From: Dissulfurimicrobium hydrothermale
GTDB lineage: Bacteria > Desulfobacterota > Dissulfuribacteria > Dissulfuribacterales > Sh68
Length of the DNA: 64,000 nucleotides
Assembly (NCBI RefSeq): GCF_022026155.1
Contig: NZ_CP085041.1
Coordinates: 776,306 to 840,305 of the forward strand
Direction of reading: 5' to 3'
This document shows, piece by piece, positions 1 through 8,225 of the stretch; the stretch's first letter is position 1, and each line of letters opens with the position of its first letter. The notes beneath the pieces were generated by a model, which had not been told where the DNA came from, did not search any database, and was given only the letters and a program-made list of their open reading frames with translations. Made by a program: the position numbers and the translations under genes.

Positions 1-330
1 AGGTATTTGATCGCCAAGATGGGACTTTCAGGGGTCTGGGCGGAACATGGCAGGATTGGCCTGGATGACGTGCCAATACGAAGGCCTCGTGAGGGGTTTG
101 ACCTTGTAATCAGCCAGGCGGTAGGTCCATTAGACAGGATTGTCGAGATTGCCAGTGGTCTTGTAAGGGAAGGGGGTTTGATTGTATCGTTAAAAGGGCC
201 CAAGGGGATAGAGGAATTGAAGGCTAAAGAAGGCTGGCTTACGAGCAAGGGTTGGGTTGCAAGGCCAGTTGAGACCCGGACCCCGGCGGCTGGGTATAGA
301 CGCTGCCTGATCCTTGTCCGCAAGAGATAG
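1..330 (+). CDS. rsmG: 16S rRNA (guanine-N7)-methyltransferase RsmG, C-terminal part (truncated by window edge)
   Basis: The frame is open from base 1, so the gene runs in from the left and only about 109 C-terminal residues remain. They fit the end of RsmG, the SAM-dependent enzyme that methylates G527 of 16S rRNA: a 'DLVISQAVG' strand, a helix, then 'GGLIVSLKGPKGIEEL' and a final 'GYRRCLILVRK' strand are typical of the second half of its Rossmann fold. The SAM-binding loop lies outside the window. The next gene starts two bases after the stop, so the two are probably co-transcribed. Identification rests on a partial protein, hence the reduced confidence. Confidence 0.8.
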   Translation, partial: RYLIAKMGLSGVWAEHGRIGLDDVPIRRPREGFDLVISQAVGPLDRIVEIASGLVREGGLIVSLKGPKGIEELKAKEGWLTSKGWVARPVETRTPAAGYRRCLILVRKR

Positions 331-332
331 CC

Positions 333-836
333 ATGATTCTGCACCCCAATTGGCACAGAGATATCATGCTCCTGCTGTGTTTAGGGTGTGCAAATTCTAT
401 CCCATTGGCGGCTACATTGTTTCTCAAGGAACGACTCGCCATGCCGGTTGACCTCGGTCTTTCTTTCCTTGACGGTCAGCCGCTTTTCGGACCCCACAAG
501 ACATGGAGGGGTCTGATCCTTTCGATATTTGGGACCACTGCCGTATGTAGTCTTTTTTATTTTCCGGGGGCATGGCTGGGTGCAAAGATAGCCGTCTTTT
601 CCATGGTCGGCGATCTTCTTTCAAGCTTTATAAAGAGACGGCTGCGGTTTGGATCGGGCAACAGTGTCATAGGTCTTGATCAAGGCCTTGAGTCCTTTTT
701 GCCGCTTTGGTGTATAAAAAGGGAAATTGGTCTGGAGTGGGGCGAGATAGCCATCATAGTGCTTGTTTTTTTGATTTTAGAGCTTATTATCTCTCCGGTG
801 CTCTATAGGTTTCATATGAGGAGCGATCCGTTTTAG
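333..836 (+). CDS. CarS-like CDP-archaeol synthase family (DUF46) membrane protein
   Basis: A 167-residue polytopic membrane protein with about four hydrophobic segments. It carries the signature of the CarS/DUF46 family, which transfers CMP from CTP to an unsaturated archaeal ether lipid: 'GPHKTWRG' near residue 50, 'GDLLSSFIKRRL' near residue 93 and 'GLDQ' near residue 113. These basic and acidic residues resemble the CTP-binding and metal-binding motifs of the related CdsA family. A separate CdsA is encoded in this window, so this is an additional cytidylyltransferase-like protein. It lies between rsmG and a PHP phosphoesterase with almost no gaps, which suggests one operon. Family assignment is firm by motif; the substrate in a bacterium is not known to me. 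Confidence 0.8.
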   Translation: MILHPNWHRDIMLLLCLGCANSIPLAATLFLKERLAMPVDLGLSFLDGQPLFGPHKTWRGLILSIFGTTAVCSLFYFPGAWLGAKIAVFSMVGDLLSSFIKRRLRFGSGNSVIGLDQGLESFLPLWCIKREIGLEWGEIAIIVLVFLILELIISPVLYRFHMRSDPF

Positions 837-1532
837 GTGACGACCATGCCTCTTTTAAAGGCCGATCTACATATCCATACCTCTGAAGACCCTCAAGACG
901 TGGTTTTTTACAGCGCCGTCGAACTCATAGACATGGCCCACGGTCTCGGCTATTCAGTCCTGTCGATAACTAACCACGACCATCTCACCTATAGCGGTTA
1001 CCTTAGAGACTACGCAAAGGAAAGAGGGATAGTTCTTATCCCCGGCATGGAGGCCACTATTGAAGGGCGACATGTGCTCCTTTACAACTTGGATTTCGCA
1101 TCCGTGGACCGCGGCAGTCTCCGAGGTCTCAGGGGATTGAAGACCCCTCAAGGCCTTGTAATCGCCCCTCACCCTTATTATCCAAGCCCCAAGGCATTAA
1201 GAGGGCTTTTAAGGCCCAATATAACCCTTTTCGACGCCATAGAGTTTTGTCATTTTTATACAGAGCACCTCAGCTTCAATAGGGCTGCACAGCGGATCGC
1301 AGAGGAATGCCGTCTGCCAATGGTTGGGACATCTGACGCCCACCAAAGGTCACAGTTCCATACCACTTATTCCTTGATCGATGCGGAACCCGATCCCGAA
1401 TCCATCGTTGAGGCTGTAAAATCGGGCAGGGTTAGGGTGGTCACACGCCCCCTTGATCTATCCTTTTTGGCCAAGATCAATATAAAGATGGCATGGAGGA
1501 ACCAGGTTGTAAAATTATATAAGAGGTGGTAA
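837..1532 (+). CDS. PHP-domain metal-dependent phosphoesterase
   Basis: A 231-residue protein of the PHP superfamily, whose members use two or three metal ions to hydrolyse phosphoesters. The N-terminal 'DLHIHTSEDP' supplies the first HxH metal ligands, 'ITNHDH' the second, 'IPGMEAT' an acidic ligand, 'IAPHPYY' a further His, and 'GTSDAHQ' the C-terminal ligand pair. All catalytic blocks look intact. A GTG at 837 directly follows the upstream stop codon; ATG at 846 is a possible alternative start. The small size fits the stand-alone PHP proteins such as 5'-3' nucleases or nucleotide/sugar phosphatases rather than a polymerase subunit. The substrate is not evident. It may act on a product of the neighbouring CarS-like enzyme, but that is only positional inference. 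Confidence 0.85.
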   Translation: MTTMPLLKADLHIHTSEDPQDVVFYSAVELIDMAHGLGYSVLSITNHDHLTYSGYLRDYAKERGIVLIPGMEATIEGRHVLLYNLDFASVDRGSLRGLRGLKTPQGLVIAPHPYYPSPKALRGLLRPNITLFDAIEFCHFYTEHLSFNRAAQRIAEECRLPMVGTSDAHQRSQFHTTYSLIDAEPDPESIVEAVKSGRVRVVTRPLDLSFLAKINIKMAWRNQVVKLYKRW

Positions 1533-1544
1533 GGGTTTAGTTTT

Positions 1545-2879
1545 TTATAGATTCGGCAGTTGCAGGTCCGGACCTTTGTATGTCTCCTCGGGTGTGAAGG
1601 ACGTTCCAGCCTTCTTTTCTACGACTATGAGCGATTCGGGCAATGGACCTGTATGCACGGTCTCAGAGGGTCTTATAAGGCCCATTACCCCAGCGTAAGG
1701 CGCATTCAGACCTTCGATGGCCTTAAGTAGTGTATCGGCATCCAGGGTCTGCAGATTTTTGATGCCTGCCGCCAAGAGGTTTATTGCATCCCAGCCGGCA
1801 CCCGCGGCGAGCATCTCGGCTGGGGAGAGATTGTCTATCTTATTTCCCATATCAAGTTCGAAACGTATTACAGCCACTTTGCACGGGTGGTCGTCTTTCA
1901 GTCCTTGGTTTGCCAAAAGGGGAGGGGCTATGATAAAAAAGCGGGCAGTGGCGCCGGCTTCTTTTGGCGTTTCATCGTTCAGCATTGCAGCCGATACGGC
2001 CAAATTGACACCAGCCTCACTGGCTGAGCGTATAAGGGTGGGGAGGGCCGACCTGCCAAGGCCAAAGGCCGCTACCACGTCTGCCATTTCACTTTTGGCC
2101 TTTTTAAATTGCAACGACAGGCTGCTTGAGAGATCGGCCTGATTCAGGGCGATTGATGACGATATGGCCTTTATCCCGCATTCGATGCCGTAGGCTTTGA
2201 GAAGCAGCGTTATCTTTTGCCCAACCGGAGAATCCGGGACGATGGCGAAAAGCGTGCGTTTTTTGGCAGGAAGGGGTCCTGAGGGGGGTCCTGCTGAAAG
2301 CCATCGGCAAAGGGCCTTGATCTCCGAGTTTATATCGGGCGCTACGGTAAACGTCCAGTTCCTGACCCCTTCATTGCCAGTTGAGTATCTGAATATCTCT
2401 TCATTCCTCATGAGTATTACCGGGACATGTAGGGCGGCGCCCAGTTTTTTGAACGCGTCAAGTACGGCATCCTGACCAGTTCCATCAGGGCCACCTGGTC
2501 CTTCAGGTCCTATGATTGCCACAACCCCTTGTTCCTTGACCAGTCCTTCCGCCTTCGGCAAGACCTTGGCTGGGTCTCCCGACGTGTCGGACGCGATGAG
2601 TTCAAGGGGTCTTGTCTTTGCCCAATCCTCTAAGTTTGCGGCGTTAACTGCTGATCTAGCCCCAAGGGCTGCAGCTTTGCACAAACGTGCATCGAATCCG
2701 GACATGTCGCACAGAAGTCCTATCTTTATGGTTCGTTCCTGTTCCTGTGCCTGCACGTCGCTGCAGTGACATGATATGGCGAGAATACAAAGACAGACCA
2801 GCAGACAAGGCCTAGTAAAAACATTGAGGTCATGTATGCATTGTCTCCGGATCGGTTGCATACAATGTCTCACCGCCAT
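1545..2879 (-). CDS. Periplasmic binding protein, LivK/Peripla_BP_6 fold
   Basis: A 444-residue exported protein. The N-terminus has basic residues followed by a hydrophobic run ending near 'SDVQAQEQ', consistent with a cleaved signal peptide. The body begins 'TIKIGLLCDMSG', the usual first strand of branched-chain amino-acid receptor folds, and later has 'VAIIGPEGPGG' and 'GAGWDAINLLAAGI', also typical. No permease or ATPase gene adjoins it. Instead it starts three bases after the stop of cpoB, so it is probably the last gene of the tol operon. That context leaves open a role other than solute uptake, for instance sensing or regulating peptidoglycan synthesis as the same fold does in LpoA. 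Start could also be the Met six codons further in. Confidence 0.75.
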   Translation of the reverse strand: MAVRHCMQPIRRQCIHDLNVFTRPCLLVCLCILAISCHCSDVQAQEQERTIKIGLLCDMSGFDARLCKAAALGARSAVNAANLEDWAKTRPLELIASDTSGDPAKVLPKAEGLVKEQGVVAIIGPEGPGGPDGTGQDAVLDAFKKLGAALHVPVILMRNEEIFRYSTGNEGVRNWTFTVAPDINSEIKALCRWLSAGPPSGPLPAKKRTLFAIVPDSPVGQKITLLLKAYGIECGIKAISSSIALNQADLSSSLSLQFKKAKSEMADVVAAFGLGRSALPTLIRSASEAGVNLAVSAAMLNDETPKEAGATARFFIIAPPLLANQGLKDDHPCKVAVIRFELDMGNKIDNLSPAEMLAAGAGWDAINLLAAGIKNLQTLDADTLLKAIEGLNAPYAGVMGLIRPSETVHTGPLPESLIVVEKKAGTSFTPEETYKGPDLQLPNL

Positions 2880-2882
2880 ACC

Positions 2883-3749
2883 CTATTTTAGGTTGGCAAT
2901 TAATTTCTTTGCCCTTGCCGCCTGTTCACTCTTTGGAAATTGTTTTATCAACTTTTCGAGTAAAATCCTTGCGCTCTGTTTGTCTCCAAGTCTTGCGAAG
3001 GCCATTCCCTGCTTCAGCAGCGCATCGGGTACCTTGTTGCTTTTGGGGAACTGACTTATAACCTTCTGATAGGCGAGGATGGCCTCGTCAAAGTGCTCTT
3101 GGTTGTATTCGCACTCCCCGATCCAGAAATAGGCATTGTCTATAAGTTTGCCATCGGGATTCTTGTCTATATAAGATTTAAACGATTTCTCGGCGTCGTT
3201 GAAATCTTTTTGTTTAAAAAGTTCAATGCCGTGTTGATATTGGTCCGTTTCCTGCGGAGTCTGCACGGGCTGTTGCTCGGCATTGGTAGGCGCTGGCGGC
3301 GTGGAGAGTCCGCCTGGTTTTGGAGCGCCGCATGCGGCGGCTATGGTTTCCTGCTGGGCCTTCAAGTTGTCTATCTGGGTCTTCACCTCGTTTGCAAATC
3401 GCATTATCTCTTCTTTGTCTTGTTTGTTTCTGTGCTTCATCTCGTCTATCATGCCATTCAGCCGCAGGATCTCCGCATGCAGCTCATCGACCTTGTTAGA
3501 CAGGTCAGCCTGTGTGGCTCGTATTTCGGAAAGACCACCTGAAGACTGGAGTTCGGCCAGTTTGTTCGCCATATTTGCGTTTTCAAGGGCCAGGTTGTTC
3601 ATTCGTCGTTCGAGGGTCATGACTTGATCCTGCGGGGCGCAATTGGCAAGGAGTATTGGTGCGCATACGGCAAACAGGAGGCCTGCCACCTTCCTGCCGG
3701 TCCAACAGATCGACTTGGCTTTGTTTGATTTGGCGTCTGGCTTCTGCAT
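2883..3749 (-). CDS. cpoB: Tol-Pal system coordinator CpoB (YbgF)
   Basis: A 288-residue envelope protein with the CpoB architecture: an N-terminal signal sequence, a heptad-rich coiled coil at about residues 45-135 that trimerises the protein, a Pro/Gln-rich linker, and TPR repeats from about 165 ('YQHGIELFKQKDFNDAEKSF', then 'AYFWIGECEYNQEHFDEAIL' and 'PDALLKQGMAFARLGDKQSA'). In E. coli CpoB couples Tol energy to septal peptidoglycan synthesis. The signal region ends 'LLANC', which is a weak lipobox because Asn precedes the Cys, so it may be a lipoprotein or may be cleaved by ordinary signal peptidase. It follows tolB directly; in most Gram-negatives pal would sit between them. Confidence 0.92.
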   Translation of the reverse strand: MQKPDAKSNKAKSICWTGRKVAGLLFAVCAPILLANCAPQDQVMTLERRMNNLALENANMANKLAELQSSGGLSEIRATQADLSNKVDELHAEILRLNGMIDEMKHRNKQDKEEIMRFANEVKTQIDNLKAQQETIAAACGAPKPGGLSTPPAPTNAEQQPVQTPQETDQYQHGIELFKQKDFNDAEKSFKSYIDKNPDGKLIDNAYFWIGECEYNQEHFDEAILAYQKVISQFPKSNKVPDALLKQGMAFARLGDKQSARILLEKLIKQFPKSEQAARAKKLIANLK

Positions 3750-3772
3750 AAAAGGGCTCCTTTTTGTTATTT

Positions 3773-5059
3773 TTATTTAGACCCGGATAGATCATTCGGG
3801 CCCCAGTTAGGCATTGTCAGGTTGCCGAAGCGGCGCACCACCACCCGCTGATCGGCGCCGTTTGCCTGCATTACAAATATGGCTTTCCCGCCCAGCCTGT
3901 TGGAACTGAAGATAATCATCCTGCCGTTAGGCGACCAGGAGGGGTTTTCGTTGTCGCCTACCGTAGTAAGTTGTGTGGGTTCTCCGCCATCTGGGGCGAT
4001 GGTCATTATCTGGAATTGACCGCCGATCCTGCTGGCATAGACTATCTTATCGCCCCGTGGAGACCATTGTGGGTCTGTGTTGTAGTTGCCGTTATACGTG
4101 ATGCGTTTTATTGTCTTCGTGATCATGTCGTAGATGTAGATCTGTGGCTTGCCTTCGCGGTCCGAGACGAACGCCAGTCTCGCACCATCCGGCGACCATG
4201 AAGGTGATACGTTTATGCCCGGTCCATTTGTGAGTCTTTCCAGCACCTTGCCGGAGATATCGATGATATAAATGTCGGGGTTTCCGTCTTTGCTGAGGGT
4301 GACGGCCAGGCGTCTGCCGTCCGGTGCCCATGCGGGTGATATGTTGAGGCCGCGATAAGCGGCTATCCTCTTTGTGACCCCGGTTGCCAGGTCCTTTATA
4401 AATATCTGCGGCTTTCCATATCTGTAAGACGTGTATGCGATATACTTGCCGTCAGGGGAATAGCGCGGAGACACGACAAGAGATCTCTCATTGGTCACCA
4501 CTTTTGCGTCCGCACCGTCGAAGTCAGCGGTATAAACATCCCTGAATCTGCCGTTTGGCCCTACAAAAGTTATTTTTGAAAGGCTTACGCCGTGTTCGCC
4601 AGTAATCGCCATAATTATTTCATCACAGAAACGGTGGGCTATCCATCTGTAGTCGATGATCTTTCCCGTGTAATGTCTGCTGACCATCTCAGAATTATTT
4701 GACATGTCGATGAGTTGAAAATCGACGACTATGGCGTTTCCGCTAGCAGTTACAGCACCCTTTACCAGATAGTCTATCCTGAATTTGCTCCAGTCGGCAT
4801 CGGCCCTGCCACCATATTGGGCTGGGTCGAGGACTGAGAAAAAATCGTGAAACGTGAGGTCGTTGGACAAGATCTCTGAGATCTTACGGCCGAGTTGCTC
4901 ATACTCGATGGTCTGGGGCGTAACGTTCAAATAAGGCACGGCAATAGGGATCTTGGTCATCCCTGGCGAAGTGATGTCTACATATATCCTTGCATGGGCA
5001 ATATGTGCCCATGCAACTAAGAATGGGATCAAGAGAAGCACATTAAATTTTTTTTTCAT
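3773..5059 (-). CDS. tolB: Tol-Pal system beta-propeller protein TolB
   Basis: A 428-residue periplasmic protein. It begins with a classic signal peptide ('MKKKFNVLLLIPFLVAWAHI...HA') followed by an N-terminal alpha/beta domain (residues about 25-160) and a C-terminal six-bladed propeller made of repeated 'SPDGKYIAYTS', 'APDGRRLAVTLS', 'SPDGARLAFVSD', 'SPRGDKIVYAS' and 'SPNGRMIIFSS' units. TolB links the inner-membrane TolQRA motor to Pal at the outer membrane during cell constriction. A ribosome-binding AAGGAG lies about 11 bases before the ATG. It sits between tolA and cpoB on the minus strand with short gaps, so the set is one operon. The usual downstream partner gene pal is not here. Confidence 0.97.
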   Translation of the reverse strand: MKKKFNVLLLIPFLVAWAHIAHARIYVDITSPGMTKIPIAVPYLNVTPQTIEYEQLGRKISEILSNDLTFHDFFSVLDPAQYGGRADADWSKFRIDYLVKGAVTASGNAIVVDFQLIDMSNNSEMVSRHYTGKIIDYRWIAHRFCDEIIMAITGEHGVSLSKITFVGPNGRFRDVYTADFDGADAKVVTNERSLVVSPRYSPDGKYIAYTSYRYGKPQIFIKDLATGVTKRIAAYRGLNISPAWAPDGRRLAVTLSKDGNPDIYIIDISGKVLERLTNGPGINVSPSWSPDGARLAFVSDREGKPQIYIYDMITKTIKRITYNGNYNTDPQWSPRGDKIVYASRIGGQFQIMTIAPDGGEPTQLTTVGDNENPSWSPNGRMIIFSSNRLGGKAIFVMQANGADQRVVVRRFGNLTMPNWGPNDLSGSK

Positions 5060-5097
5060 ACGGCCAGCATCTCCTTAAAATTGCCAGATTACACAGA

Positions 5098-6141
5098 TCA
5101 TAATGTAACACCCGATTGTGTGAATTTCAGCCCGATCCCGTCACTGAGAAGGGGTGCGATAGCCCTGGGGATGGGCTGAAACGGGGCCGCATCCTTTACA
5201 GCCCTCAACGCCGCCTGATCGAACAGGGCCTGTCCTGATTTTTTTTCAAACTGGATGTTTGTTATGGAGCCGTCGCTGTTTATTCCGAATGTTATGATGC
5301 ATAAAAGCCCTTTTTTATTAATGAGTTCGTCAGGAAGGACCCATCTGCTCTGTACCGCGGACACCATTTCGCCTAGGTACTGCCTCAGGAGTTCATTGTT
5401 GATCTGACCCCCGCCGCCGGCCTGTATTGATCCACTTGGTATTGCATTTGACCCTTCCTTTTCAATACCTTTTTTTTCAAGTTTTTCTGCAAGGGCGGCT
5501 ATGCGCTCGGCCAGCAATGCCGCGTTCTCCTTTTCTTGAACATGTTCCTGGATCGCATTGAGACTTTTGTTCAGGAGCCTTTCCTCTTTTACATGTTCTT
5601 GAATGGATTGCAGCTTTTTGGCGAGCACATCTTCTTCTTTCTGTTTTTGGGCCTGTGGTGTGGCCTTTGGGGGCTTTTCTGCCTTTTCCTCGGGCCTTGG
5701 TTCAGGCCTTATCTTTTTGTCGGCAGAGATAGAGACTGTTTCTTTCGGCTTCGTCTCGGGCCTTGGTTCAGGCCTTTTTTCAATAGGTTTTGGAGGAGGC
5801 GTTTTGGGTCTCGCCTCCTTTTCAACCACCGGTTTCGGAGGTTTGGGCACTGGTATCTTCGGGACCGGCGGTAGGGCCTTTTGTACCTTATGCGATTCCG
5901 AGCCGATTTTTGGTGCTGTATCTGCCTTTGCGGTAGGTCTCCCGAGTGGGGCTGGCCTTGACGCAGGCATGTCCGATACGTCGAAAAGCTTTACATTATA
6001 AACTGGAGGAAGTGGCCTGGGGACGTCAAAAAACATAGACAGCACGACCGACATGGCTGCTATGATAATATGGAGTCCAAGCGCACTTAAAAAGGCAACT
6101 TGCCAGTCTTCATTTGTTCGGCTTATTGACCTTTTTGTCAT
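5098..6141 (-). CDS. tolA: TolA/TonB-family energy-transducing envelope protein
   Basis: With the ATG at 6141 the protein is 347 residues. It has one N-terminal membrane helix (from 'WQVAFLSALGLHIIIAAMSV'), a long Pro/Lys/Glu-rich spacer with repeated 'PEPRPETKPK' and 'KPPKP' runs, a helical Glu/Lys/Ala segment holding two near-copies of 'IQEHVKEERLLNKSL', and a C-terminal TonB/TolA-type domain with 'SRWVLPDELINKKGLLCIIT' and 'ALRAVKDAAPFQPIP'. It spans the periplasm and passes proton-motive force from TolQR to TolB/Pal. A TTG at 6177 would add 12 residues, but the ATG has a better-placed AAGG and overlaps tolR by about 32 bases. The C-terminal domain alone would not separate TolA from TonB; the operon does. 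Confidence 0.9.
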   Translation of the reverse strand: MTKRSISRTNEDWQVAFLSALGLHIIIAAMSVVLSMFFDVPRPLPPVYNVKLFDVSDMPASRPAPLGRPTAKADTAPKIGSESHKVQKALPPVPKIPVPKPPKPVVEKEARPKTPPPKPIEKRPEPRPETKPKETVSISADKKIRPEPRPEEKAEKPPKATPQAQKQKEEDVLAKKLQSIQEHVKEERLLNKSLNAIQEHVQEKENAALLAERIAALAEKLEKKGIEKEGSNAIPSGSIQAGGGGQINNELLRQYLGEMVSAVQSRWVLPDELINKKGLLCIITFGINSDGSITNIQFEKKSGQALFDQAALRAVKDAAPFQPIPRAIAPLLSDGIGLKFTQSGVTL

Positions 6142-6586
6142 ATTTGGCCTTATTCCCCTTGGCGCCGGCTGAGTCAATCGGTTCGGTTACAAGACCAAGG
6201 TCTTCTATACCCGCCTCTCTGATCGTCGCCATAACACCCGCCACTACGCCGTATGCAACGGCCCTATCTGCCCTCAACAGGACCTGCTCTGCCGAGCCGC
6301 TGTCTTTCATCTCCAAGAGCCGTTGCCTCAATGTCTCTTCATCTACCGGTATTTTGTTGAGGAATATCTTGTCGTCGGCATTTACGGTGATCTCAACAGG
6401 CTCTCTTTTTTGTGGCAGCGGTTTTGCGCTGACGGCAGGGAGCTTGACATCCAGACCTTTGGTCATCATGGGCGCCGTCACCATGAATATGATGAGCAGT
6501 ACCAGCATTACATCCACAAGTGGGGTCACATTTATATCCGCCAGGTAGTGGCGTTTGCCTTTCTGAGGCACAGCGCCCATGCCCAT
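6110..6586 (-). CDS. tolR: Biopolymer transport protein TolR (ExbD family)
   Basis: A 158-residue inner-membrane protein: a short cytoplasmic start, one membrane helix at about residues 20-42 and a periplasmic domain. 'INVTPLVDVMLVLLIIFMV' holds the conserved Asp in the membrane helix that carries protons in TolR/ExbD. Following 'MTKGLDVKLP' is also standard. It forms the stator and peptidoglycan-binding part of the TolQR motor. The C-terminus is unusually basic ('KAKYDKKVNKPNK'). The gene starts one base after the tolQ stop, with GGAGGG inside the tolQ end as its ribosome-binding site, so the two are translated together in a set ratio. Confidence 0.96.
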   Translation of the reverse strand: MGMGAVPQKGKRHYLADINVTPLVDVMLVLLIIFMVTAPMMTKGLDVKLPAVSAKPLPQKREPVEITVNADDKIFLNKIPVDEETLRQRLLEMKDSGSAEQVLLRADRAVAYGVVAGVMATIREAGIEDLGLVTEPIDSAGAKGNKAKYDKKVNKPNK

Positions 6587-6587
6587 T

Positions 6588-7301
6588 TTAATTGCCCTCC
6601 CTGCCGTTTTTCCCGGGCAGCAGTTTTCTTTCGACCATATTTATAAAGTCACTCGAGAAGCCCTGAAGAACCCCCTCTATCCTGGCAAGTGAGCTCATAA
6701 AGGTATTGAATGCAATTACGGCTGGGATCGCAGCTGAAAGTCCGACCGCAGTGGCGATCAGCGCCTCTGATATGCCTGGCGCCACAGTAGCGAGGCTTGC
6801 CGAACCATGGAGTCCTATGTTGTGAAAGCTCCGCATGATGCCCCAAACAGTGCCGAAGAGCCCTATAAACGGGGCTGAGTTGCCGATCGTCGCCAAGAAC
6901 GGGATGCCGTTTTCAAGCATTGCAATCTCTTCCTGGATACCCTTGTTCAGGCTCCTTTCGAGTGATTCTATCCATACCCTTGGGCCGGGTGCCATGTTCT
7001 TGTCCTTGACACTCTCCTGCAGGCGGCGCAGTTCATTATATCCGGCAAGGAACACCCCGGCCATAGGGGCCTCATCCATCCTTTTTGCATGACTGTAAAG
7101 TTGTACAAGGTTCTGTGTGTCCCAGAAGAGCTCTTCAAATTCCTCGTTAAGTCGTCTTGCCTGCCGGAATCTCTTTGATTTCACGATTATGATGGTCCAG
7201 CTCAGGATTGAGAAGAAGATGAGCAGCAGCAGGACCATCTGCACCACTGGCCCTGCCTCCAATATCAAAGATAATATATTGTCGTTTCCGTTAAGTGGCA
7301 T
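6588..7301 (-). CDS. tolQ: Tol-Pal system proton channel TolQ (MotA/ExbB family)
   Basis: A 237-residue inner-membrane protein with the three membrane helices of the MotA/TolQ/ExbB family: one near residues 15-38, and a pair near 135-160 and 170-200. 'NSAPFIGLFGTVWGIMRSF' and 'APGISEALIATAVGLSAAIP' are the two conserved channel motifs. It forms the pentameric stator around TolR and powers TolA. It is the first gene of the tol operon on the minus strand. Only 15 bases separate it from the end of mqnD upstream, so transcription may continue from the menaquinone genes. Confidence 0.97.
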   Translation of the reverse strand: MPLNGNDNILSLILEAGPVVQMVLLLLIFFSILSWTIIIVKSKRFRQARRLNEEFEELFWDTQNLVQLYSHAKRMDEAPMAGVFLAGYNELRRLQESVKDKNMAPGPRVWIESLERSLNKGIQEEIAMLENGIPFLATIGNSAPFIGLFGTVWGIMRSFHNIGLHGSASLATVAPGISEALIATAVGLSAAIPAVIAFNTFMSSLARIEGVLQGFSSDFINMVERKLLPGKNGREGN

Positions 7302-7316
7302 TGTATCTCACCAGCC

Positions 7317-8177
7317 TTAAAGTTCTATGAACAGCGAACCGATTTCTTGTCTGAAGATGTCCTTTTCATGGGTAGCTTTTGTCAGGAGCTCTACCGCTTT
7401 CAAGCCGTCTTCGCCTACATCTACTGTATAATGATTTACATACAATTTTATGTGGTTGACCATAACCTCCGGCGACATCTCCTGTGCATGACGCCTGACA
7501 AAGTCAAGGATTTCACCCTTGAGGCCACTATTCATTGCATACAAAACACTAAATTTTAAGGCATTATTCAGCGTTTGCAATAGATTTCGACCTAGACGGC
7601 GTTTTGCCGCTATACCTCCAAGCGGGATTGGAAGCCCGGTCAGTTCCTCCCACCATGCTCCAAGATCCCGTATCAGCGCAAGGCCGTATTTATGATAGAC
7701 AAACCTCGTTTCGTGTATGATTACACCTGCATCGGCGTCCCCATCGGCTACGGCCTGAGCGATCTTTGCAAAATTCATGGGTATAAGATTTGTCGCCCCG
7801 GGACAATAGAGTCTGAGCAGCAAGGCAGCGGTAGTGTGGACCCCAGGTATGGCTATCCTTGCAGATTCGAGGTCTTTTGGGGTCATATCCTTTTCCCTTC
7901 CGAGGATAAGCGGGCCGCAACCCCTTCCGAGTGCGCTTCCCGATCTCAAGAGGACATAGTCATCAGCTATGCGGTCTAGCACGCCGTATGAGATCTTGCT
8001 TACATCCAGATTGCGCTTTATGACTTCTTTATTCAGTTCCTCGATGTCGGAGATGCAGTAGTTTATTTCCAGCGAAAACTGGACCTTTTTGTGGAGGAGT
8101 GCGTAAAATATGCCCGTATCGTTCGGGCAAGATGAAAGGCCGAGGGAGATTGTCCTGCTCGGATTGACTGTGTCCAT
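7317..8177 (-). CDS. mqnD: 1,4-dihydroxy-6-naphthoate synthase MqnD (futalosine pathway)
   Basis: A 286-residue protein of the MqnA/MqnD periplasmic-binding-like fold. MqnD converts cyclic dehypoxanthinyl futalosine to 1,4-dihydroxy-6-naphthoate, the bicyclic core of menaquinone. Recognisable blocks are 'LSSCPNDTGIFYAL', 'VSKISYGVLDRI', 'GRGCGPLIL' and 'DADAGVIIHETRFVY', the last holding the catalytic His of the family. The ATG at 8177 is preferred to a TTG at 8189. It lies close to mqnB on the same strand; the remaining futalosine genes (mqnA, mqnC, mqnE) are not in this window. The pathway indicates menaquinone-based anaerobic respiration. Confidence 0.92.
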   Translation of the reverse strand: MDTVNPSRTISLGLSSCPNDTGIFYALLHKKVQFSLEINYCISDIEELNKEVIKRNLDVSKISYGVLDRIADDYVLLRSGSALGRGCGPLILGREKDMTPKDLESARIAIPGVHTTAALLLRLYCPGATNLIPMNFAKIAQAVADGDADAGVIIHETRFVYHKYGLALIRDLGAWWEELTGLPIPLGGIAAKRRLGRNLLQTLNNALKFSVLYAMNSGLKGEILDFVRRHAQEMSPEVMVNHIKLYVNHYTVDVGEDGLKAVELLTKATHEKDIFRQEIGSLFIEL

Positions 8178-8225
8178 ATCTGCTGTCAAGATTCTTTTCG
8201 ATGTTGCCTCATCATGCAGGCCTAA

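Noticed and set aside
5536-6001. Plus-strand frames opposite tolA rich in Phe, Arg and Ser
   Set aside because: They are antisense mirrors of the repetitive Pro/Lys/Glu coding of tolA, with no translation signals.
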